Assembly (NCBI GenBank): GCA_955652215.1
Contig: CATPAX010000122.1
Span: 1 to 19,587 of the forward strand
Direction: 5' to 3'
From: an uncultured Solirubrobacteraceae bacterium
GTDB taxonomy: Bacteria; Actinomycetota; Thermoleophilia; Solirubrobacterales; Solirubrobacteraceae
Length of the DNA: 19,587 nt
Position 1 is the stretch's first letter. Each line of letters begins with the position of its first letter. Under the pieces are notes generated by a model. The model did no database searches. It had not been told where the DNA came from and saw only the letters and a program-made list of their open reading frames with translations. Of this stretch, positions 14,617 to 19,587 are shown one piece after another. A program made the translations under genes and the position numbers.

Positions 14617-14638
14617 AAGGATTCGGCAGAAGGATTCG
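14617..14638. repeat. Direct repeats of AAGGATTCG, with a third GATTCG copy
   Basis: AAGGATTCG occurs at 14617-14625 and 14630-14638 (13-bp period); a further GATTCG is at 14575-14580. All lie in the gap between the response regulator and murD, upstream of the likely regulator promoter. Tandem short sites of this kind often bind response regulators, so autoregulation is possible. An 8-bp palindrome CCTTAAGG (14613-14620) overlaps the first copy. Confidence 0.4.
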
Positions 14639-14713
14639 AAAAGACTGCCTGCGCTCAGCCGCGTCTGATCCATCCGCTTGCACGCCCCGGCGTTCGTCCG
14701 GGAGGGCTGACGG

Positions 14714-14719
14714 TAGACT
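14714..14719 (+). promoter_or_regulatory. Possible -10 box (TAGACT) for the murD operon
   Basis: TAGACT fits TAnnnT and lies 39 bases before the GTG of murD, giving a short leader. No clear -35 hexamer is placed 16-18 bases upstream. A promoter is expected here because the upstream gene runs the other way. Confidence 0.3.
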
Positions 14720-14758
14720 GGCCAGCCGCTTGTCTTGGCTGCACCGATGACGTGATTC

Positions 14759-16108
14759 GTGGGTAAGCCCCGGCCGCCGATTCCGCCTGGTCCCTACTTG
14801 GTAGTGGGCCTGGCGCGATCGGGTATCGCCGCCGCACTCGCCCTGCGGGCCCGCGGCGATTCGGTAATCGGCTGCGACAGCGGCTCAGCGGACGACCCAG
14901 CGCTCGCTGCCGCTGCCGGCAGGCTTTCGAGCGCCGGGGTCGAAGTGATCCTGAATGCCACAGACGACGCCATCGCGCTGCGGACCGGAGCCCGGGCCGT
15001 CGTCAAGAGCCCTGGCGTGCCGCCGGGTGCCGGACCCATCGCCGGCGCGCGCGCCCGCGGGCTGCCCGTTCTGGGCGAGGTCGAGCTTGGCTGGCGTCTT
15101 CTCCCCAATGAATTCGTGGCGGTGACAGGGACCAACGGCAAGACCACCACCGCCGAGTGGGTCGGGCATATTCATCGTGAGGCGGCACTTCCAGTGACGG
15201 TCGCCGGCAACGTCGGGACGGCGCTGAGCACCCTGGTGGGCGGGCTACCCACTGAAACGACGGTGGTATGTGAGGCCTCCTCCTTCCAGCTCGAGGACAC
15301 GCTCGAGTTCTCGCCTGAAGCGGCGGTGCTGACGAACATCTCGCCGGATCACTTCGACCGGCATGGCAGCTACGAGGCGTATTTCGCAGCCAAGCTCCGC
15401 GTGTTCGTCAACCAGGGCAACCACGATCTGGCGGTACTCCCGTCCGACCTCGACGTGCCGGATGTCGGTGGCTGCGCGCGACGAGTGATGTTCGGGTCCG
15501 ATGCCCGTGCTGATGTGTCGGCACGCGCCGGATACCTCTGGTGGGTGAACGAGCCGCTGGTTGCGCTCGAAGAACTCGCGCTCCCGGGTGCGCATAATGT
15601 CCAGAACGCGATGGCTGCCGCCGCGGCGTGCCTGGCCCGAACAGTTGATGTTGATTCGGTCAGGAGCGGGTTGCGGACGTTCCCCGGCGTGCCTCACCGC
15701 CTCGAGCAGGTCGCCGTCTGCGATGGAGTGAGATGGGTCAACGACTCGAAGGCGACAAACGTGGCCAGCGCGCTTGTCGGGCTGCGAGCGTTCTCGAGCC
15801 CCGTCCGCCTGATTGCCGGCGGGCGCGGCAAGCAGCAGGACTTCTCCTCGCTCGCCCCAGCCGTGGCAGAGCGCTGCATCGCGGTCTACCTGATCGGCGA
15901 GGCCGCCGAGGAGCTTGCGGCCACGCTCGCCGGGACGGGTGTCCCCGTCACCGTCGCCGGGACGCTCGAGCGCGCGGTCGGCGCAGCTCGTCTGGCAGCG
16001 CGCGAAGGGGACGTGGTGCTGCTCTCGCCGGCGTGCTCGAGCTTTGACCAGTACCGGGACTTCGAGGCACGCGGCGAGCACTTCCGCGAGCTCGCGGGGG
16101 GTGGATGA
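14759..16108 (+). CDS. murD: UDP-N-acetylmuramoylalanine--D-glutamate ligase
   Basis: The 449-residue enzyme adds D-Glu to UDP-MurNAc-L-Ala in cytoplasmic peptidoglycan precursor synthesis. VVGLARSGIAAALAL is the N-terminal UDP-binding fold. VAVTGTNGKTTTAEW (P-loop, ~121-134) binds ATP, CEASSFQLE carries the metal-binding Glu, and NISPDHFDRHGSYEAYFAAK ends in Lys212, the residue carbamylated in MurD. HNVQNAMAAAAACL, WVNDSKATN and LLSPACSSFDQYRDFEARGE are the C-terminal signatures. The length is normal. The GTG start follows an in-frame TGA closely and has only a weak ribosome site. The stop overlaps the ftsW ATG (ATGA). It is the first gene of the dcw segment here; mraY, which usually precedes it, is absent. 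Confidence 0.96.
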   Translation: MGKPRPPIPPGPYLVVGLARSGIAAALALRARGDSVIGCDSGSADDPALAAAAGRLSSAGVEVILNATDDAIALRTGARAVVKSPGVPPGAGPIAGARARGLPVLGEVELGWRLLPNEFVAVTGTNGKTTTAEWVGHIHREAALPVTVAGNVGTALSTLVGGLPTETTVVCEASSFQLEDTLEFSPEAAVLTNISPDHFDRHGSYEAYFAAKLRVFVNQGNHDLAVLPSDLDVPDVGGCARRVMFGSDARADVSARAGYLWWVNEPLVALEELALPGAHNVQNAMAAAAACLARTVDVDSVRSGLRTFPGVPHRLEQVAVCDGVRWVNDSKATNVASALVGLRAFSSPVRLIAGGRGKQQDFSSLAPAVAERCIAVYLIGEAAEELAATLAGTGVPVTVAGTLERAVGAARLAAREGDVVLLSPACSSFDQYRDFEARGEHFRELAGGG

Positions 16109-17442
16109 TGGCGAGCAGTGGGGCGGCAGCGGCAGGAGGGCGCTCTGGACGCAAATCGTCAGAACGGACGACTGCTGGGAGCACCGCGGGCCGGGCGGCG
16201 AGGAGCGCGGGGCGCGCCGCTCCTCCGCTGGAACACAGGATCTTGATGACGGCCACGCTGTGCCTGCTGGCGTTCGGGGCAGTGATGGTCTACAGCGCGT
16301 CGTCGCCGCTGTCCGTGCTCGCTGGGAGGGGATACGGGACCGGCGACTTCGTGCGCTATTTGATCTTCGGTGCGATCGGCCTCGCCTTCATGCACGTCCT
16401 GGCGCGCCGCGGCCTATCGCTCTTCGGTCCCCGGATGGTCAACCTGCTGCTGCTGGGGTCTTTCGCGGCCCTGGTGTTGGTGCTCGTGCCAGGCTTCGGA
16501 GTGCAGGTCAATGGCGCCCGTCGCTGGCTTGCCGCCGGTCCGATTCAGTTCCAGCCCTCCGAGGTGATGAAGCTGGCGCTCATTCTGTACTGCGCCCGCT
16601 ATCTCGCCGATCACCCCAAGCGGATGGGGAGCTTTCGCCGCGCCGTGGCTCCGATCGCGGTGGTTGCCGGCCCGGCGTGTCTGCTGATCATCGTCGAGCC
16701 CGACCTCGGCACCGCCTTGGTGGTTGGCCTCACCCTGGGTGCGCTGCTGCTCGCGGCCGGGATGCCGGTCCGCCACCTTGCGATGATCGCGGGACTTGTG
16801 CTGGTGCTCGTGGGAGCGGTGGCGGTCTCCCAGCCCTACGAGATGGCCCGGCTGACCGCCTTCCTGCATCCGGCGGCCACTAAGCAAGGTCCCGGGTATC
16901 AGGCGTTCCAGGGACAGATCGCGCTCGGCTCTGGAGGCCTCGTCGGAGTCGGCCTCGGACGCTCGGTGCAGAAGGTGTACTACTTGCCAGAGGCCCAGAC
17001 GGACTTCATTCTGGCCGTTATCGGCGAGGAGCTGGGAGTCCTGGGCATAGCTGGAGTGATCTGTCTGTATGGAATGATCGCCTACGCCGGGCTGCGGACC
17101 GCGCGCCGGGCCGCTGGGCGGTATGCGAAGCTCCTGGCGACAGGCCTGACCTCGCTGATTCTCTGCCAGGGCATTCTCAACATCTTCGTCGTGCTGGGGC
17201 TGGCGCCGCTCACCGGCGTGCCGCTGCCGTTCATCTCCTATGCGCCGACGAACCTGTGGGTGATGCTCGCGGCGATCGGGCTGCTACTGGGCGTGGCGAA
17301 GCCGGCTCGGCGACTTCAGGTCGTCGACCCCCCCTCGCGTGAGCGATCCGCAACTCAGCGAGCCGCGGATCGTGATCGGCGCCGGCGGGACAGCGGGTCA
17401 CGTCGTGCCGGCGCTGGCGGTGGCGGACGCGCTGCGGGATGA
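16105..17442 (+). CDS. ftsW: Peptidoglycan glycosyltransferase FtsW (SEDS family)
   Basis: This SEDS-family protein polymerises lipid II at the division septum. After a ~43-residue basic cytoplasmic N-terminus there are about ten membrane helices. Family motifs present are VNGARRWL, QFQPSEVMKLAL, VEPDLGTALV, LGRSVQKVYYLPEAQTDFIL (catalytic Asp300), VIGEELGVLG and APLTGVPLPFISYAPTNL. The last replaces the usual SYGGSS-type loop with SYAPTN. ATG 16105 gives an ATGA overlap with murD; ATG 16108 sits at a better distance from the GGGGGG ribosome site. The last ~34 residues (from SRERSATQ) are Arg/Gly-rich, lie over the murG start and are probably not native; see the poly-C tract at 17328-17334. 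Confidence 0.94.
   Translation: MMASSGAAAAGGRSGRKSSERTTAGSTAGRAARSAGRAAPPLEHRILMTATLCLLAFGAVMVYSASSPLSVLAGRGYGTGDFVRYLIFGAIGLAFMHVLARRGLSLFGPRMVNLLLLGSFAALVLVLVPGFGVQVNGARRWLAAGPIQFQPSEVMKLALILYCARYLADHPKRMGSFRRAVAPIAVVAGPACLLIIVEPDLGTALVVGLTLGALLLAAGMPVRHLAMIAGLVLVLVGAVAVSQPYEMARLTAFLHPAATKQGPGYQAFQGQIALGSGGLVGVGLGRSVQKVYYLPEAQTDFILAVIGEELGVLGIAGVICLYGMIAYAGLRTARRAAGRYAKLLATGLTSLILCQGILNIFVVLGLAPLTGVPLPFISYAPTNLWVMLAAIGLLLGVAKPARRLQVVDPPSRERSATQRAADRDRRRRDSGSRRAGAGGGGRAAG
17328..17334 (+). other. Run of seven C's near the ftsW end, candidate frameshift site
   Basis: In the present frame ftsW reads through 17335 and ends only at 17440-17442. With one more C in this run the frame would read VDPPLA and stop at the TGA 17340-17342, which overlaps the murG GTG (17339-17341) as GTGA. 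That matches the 4-nt overlap at murD/ftsW. The excess tail therefore probably reflects a one-base indel, real or from sequencing. Confidence 0.6.
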
Positions 17443-18406
17443 GGGCGCGTCGGTCACGTTCATCGGCGGTGAGCGCGCTGAGCTCGAGCTCATCCCCGCT
17501 GCCGGATATGAGCTTCTCACCCTCCGGGTGGCGCCGCTGCCGCGTGGGCGCCCGGTGCGCGCGCTGCGCTCTGCGGTGATCGACGCTGCGGCCGTCGGAC
17601 GAGCCCTGACGCTGCTGCGAGGGATATCGCCGGGGGCGGTGCTCGGGGCTGGCGGCTACGTGGCCGGACCGGTGGGACTTGCCGCTGCCCTCTCGCGACG
17701 ACCGCTGGTGCTGATGGAGGCCGATAGCCATCTCGGCCTGACGAATCGCCTGCTGGCGCCATTTGGCCGTCGCGTCTGCCTCGCCTTCCCGATCGCGGGG
17801 CGTACGGGACGGCGCTACCTGGTGACGGGGCGGCCCGTGCCCAAGCCCGTCACCGACCGCGCGGCTGCCCGAGCTCGCTTCAGGCTGGGAGCGCAGGACA
17901 CGTGCGTGCTCGTGTTCGGCGGATCCCAGGGGGCGAGATCGATCAACCAGGCCGCGGTGGAGGCGTTCTCGGGGGCGAGCTTCCGGGTCCTTCACGCCGC
18001 GGGCGAGCGTGATCTACCGGATCTACACGCGCCCGGACCTCACTACGACCTGCGCGGATACATCCCTGACTTCGGCGAGGCTCTCGTGGCGAGCGACCTG
18101 GTAGTCGCCAGGGCGGGCGGGTCTGTGTTCGAGATCGCCGCCCACGGGCGCCCGGCGGTCCTGATCCCCTACCCCCACGCGACAGCCGATCATCAAGCTG
18201 CGAACGCGCGCTTCATGGAGCGCGCAGGCGCCGCTGTGGTGATCCCCGACGATGAGCTGACCGGTTCCCGGCTCGCCCAAGAGGTCGGCCACCTCCTTGC
18301 AGACCCGACGCGGCTCGCGGCGATGGCTCGCGCCAGCGCCACCGTGGCGCGATTGGACGCGGCCCGCGAGGTGGCGCGAGAGCTGCTCAGCGCCGCTCGG
18401 AGGTAG
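17339..18406 (+). CDS. murG: UDP-GlcNAc:undecaprenyl-PP-MurNAc-pentapeptide GlcNAc transferase
   Basis: MurG converts lipid I to lipid II at the inner face of the membrane. The 355-residue GT-B enzyme begins IVIGAGGTAGHVVPALAVA (first glycine loop, lipid I side) and has VLGAGGYVAGPVGLAA. The donor domain opens with VLVFGGSQGARSIN and contains VARAGGSVFEIAAHGRPAVL, IPYPHATADHQAANA and FMERAGAAVV, the UDP-GlcNAc site. The usual HEQN...GLTNR segment reads MEADSHLGLTNR here, keeping Glu but replacing His, Gln and Asn. The GTG start has no clear ribosome site, consistent with coupling to ftsW. The stop codon at 18404-18406 lies inside the spacer between the murC ribosome site and its ATG. Confidence 0.95.
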   Translation: MSDPQLSEPRIVIGAGGTAGHVVPALAVADALRDEGASVTFIGGERAELELIPAAGYELLTLRVAPLPRGRPVRALRSAVIDAAAVGRALTLLRGISPGAVLGAGGYVAGPVGLAAALSRRPLVLMEADSHLGLTNRLLAPFGRRVCLAFPIAGRTGRRYLVTGRPVPKPVTDRAAARARFRLGAQDTCVLVFGGSQGARSINQAAVEAFSGASFRVLHAAGERDLPDLHAPGPHYDLRGYIPDFGEALVASDLVVARAGGSVFEIAAHGRPAVLIPYPHATADHQAANARFMERAGAAVVIPDDELTGSRLAQEVGHLLADPTRLAAMARASATVARLDAAREVARELLSAARR

Positions 18407-18409
18407 GCA

Positions 18410-19587
18410 ATGCACTCCGGCGACCCTCATTCCGCCAGCGATCCTGACTGGTCCTCGCGGCGCCTTCACTTCGTCGGCATCGGTGGTGCCGGAATGAGCG
18501 GGCTGGCGCTGATCGCCCGGTCGCTCGGCGCGCAGGTAACCGGCTCTGATCGCGCGCGATCGTCCTACACCGAGCGTCTCGAGCGTCAGGGGATCGTGCC
18601 TGCGGTCGGCCACGACGGGGCCAACGTGCCCGATAGGGCGCAAGTGGTCTACTCATCCGCAGTCCCCCCCGAGAATCCCGAGCGTCAGGCTGCGAACGGC
18701 CGCGAGATTCATCGCTCGCAGCTCCTGGCGGAGATTGCAGCGCTGCGCAAGTGCATCGCTGTTACCGGGACGCACGGGAAGACGACTACCTCGGGGATGA
18801 TCGTCGCGGCGCTTCGCGGCTGCGGACTCGATCCGCCGTACGTGATCGGTGGCGAGCTGCGGTGCACAGGATCCAACGCCGGCTGGGGGACCGGAGAGTG
18901 GATCGTGATCGAGGCCGACGAGTCTGATCGCTCGCTGCTGGCCCTGGCACCCGATATCGCAGTGCTGACGAGCGCGGAGCTCGATCACCATTCGACATAC
19001 CGCTCGAGGCTCGAGCTCGAGCAGACGTTCAAAGCGTTCATGGCCAGCGCGCGGGTGGGGGCGGTCGTGTGGGACCGCCCCGAGCTTCGCGCGCTGTGTC
19101 CCCTGGGCACCCGCACCTACGACGCACCCGAGGCGATCCTCACGGCGCTCGGCTCCAGGTTCCGCTCGAACGGAGTCCAGGTGACGCTTTCGGTCCCGGG
19201 CGCACATAACGCGATCAATGCCGCCGGCGCGCTCACCGCAGCCACGCTGGCGGGCGCCGACCCTACGTGCGCCGCGCGCGCGCTGGCTGAGTTCCGCGGC
19301 GCGCGGCGTCGTTTTCAGCTGCTGGGAGAGACCGGAGCCGGGATCCCCATATATGACGACTACGCCCACCATCCGACAGAAGTGGAGGCGGCGATCGCTG
19401 CGGCCCGGACGTTGCAACCGGGCAGGGTGGTCGCGGTCTTCCAGCCGCACCTCTACTCGCGTACCCAGGCGTTGGCCCGCGAGCTGGGGCAGGCGCTCGC
19501 CACGGCCGACGTCGGCGCGGTGCTGTCAATCTATCCAGCTCGTGAGCGGGCTGCAGACTTCCCCGGCGTGGAGGGGCTGCTCGTGGC
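18410..19587 (+). CDS. murC: UDP-N-acetylmuramate--L-alanine ligase, cut by window end
   Basis: About 392 residues are visible of an enzyme usually near 450-490; it runs off the window. MurC adds L-Ala to UDP-MurNAc, the first amino acid of the stem peptide. LHFVGIGGAGMSGLALIA (19-36) is the UDP-binding fold, VTGTHGKTTTSGM (118-130) the ATP P-loop, and VIEADESD (166-173) carries the metal-binding acidic residues. VPGAHNAINAAGALTA (262-277) and RRRFQLLG (299-306) follow. IYDDYAHHPTEV (314-325) and FQPHLYSRT (344-352) are classic MurC C-terminal motifs. The ATG at 18410 has GGAGG (18399-18403) six bases upstream, the best ribosome site in the murD-murC run. In dcw clusters murB or ftsQ usually follows. 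Confidence 0.95.
   Translation, partial: MHSGDPHSASDPDWSSRRLHFVGIGGAGMSGLALIARSLGAQVTGSDRARSSYTERLERQGIVPAVGHDGANVPDRAQVVYSSAVPPENPERQAANGREIHRSQLLAEIAALRKCIAVTGTHGKTTTSGMIVAALRGCGLDPPYVIGGELRCTGSNAGWGTGEWIVIEADESDRSLLALAPDIAVLTSAELDHHSTYRSRLELEQTFKAFMASARVGAVVWDRPELRALCPLGTRTYDAPEAILTALGSRFRSNGVQVTLSVPGAHNAINAAGALTAATLAGADPTCAARALAEFRGARRRFQLLGETGAGIPIYDDYAHHPTEVEAAIAAARTLQPGRVVAVFQPHLYSRTQALARELGQALATADVGAVLSIYPARERAADFPGVEGLLV

Noticed and set aside
15245..16081. Long minus-strand open frame opposite murD, and similar long antisense frames opposite other genes.
   Set aside because: These are typical shadows in G+C-rich DNA; translations are Arg/His/Gln-rich with no domains, and the sense genes are certain.

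Overview
The window is G+C-rich and densely coded, with many GTG/TTG starts, short stop/start overlaps and NarL/LuxR-type regulators. This suggests a high-GC actinobacterium, possibly of the Thermoleophilia/Solirubrobacterales type. That placement is inferred from gene style and content; no rRNA or other marker is present. Apart from short regulatory gaps the DNA is fully coding. No tRNA, rRNA, CRISPR array, insertion sequence or phage gene was seen.

Region 1 (1-10908) is a cell-surface polysaccharide locus. A truncated glycosyltransferase (+) converges on a leftward pair: a GT2 glycosyltransferase whose stop overlaps the start of a Wzx-type flippase. From a shared ~170-bp divergent gap a seven-gene rightward run begins: a protein that appears to fuse a Wzz-like chain-length domain to an O-antigen polymerase/ligase-like domain, a stand-alone Wzz-like paralogue of its N-terminus, a rhamnosyltransferase-like GT2, an extended-SDR sugar epimerase, rmlD, rmlC and a membrane acyltransferase. 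Together they would make dTDP-rhamnose or a related sugar, assemble a repeat unit, flip it, polymerise it with length control, and acylate it. rmlA and rmlB are not in the window. The run ends at an elaborate G+C-rich inverted-repeat structure that probably serves as a terminator for both converging genes.

Region 2 (11008-14544) is regulatory. An ECF-type sigma factor (-) with no adjacent anti-sigma gene diverges from a soluble NarL-type histidine kinase. The kinase is translationally coupled to a LuxR-family regulator whose receiver domain has lost every phosphorylation residue (a pseudo-receiver). The sigma/kinase gap holds a cluster of CGTCA half-sites, including an 8+8 palindrome, and a separate AT-rich 7+7 palindrome. 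A small unknown protein follows behind a leader with mutually exclusive hairpins. It runs tail-to-tail, with overlapping stop codons, into a canonical LuxR response regulator (-).

Region 3 (14759-end) is the middle of the division/cell-wall (dcw) cluster: murD, ftsW, murG and murC (cut by the window edge). The usual upstream partners (mraY, murF, murE, ftsI) are not next to murD, so the cluster is split or rearranged here. At ftsW/murG a run of seven C's produces an odd 104-nt overlap; one more C would restore a normal 4-nt GTGA overlap.

The most notable observations are the Wzz-polymerase fusion with its tandem paralogue, the kinase/pseudo-receiver pair beside an ECF sigma gene and palindromic operators, the structured leader of the small gene, and the ftsW poly-C frameshift candidate.
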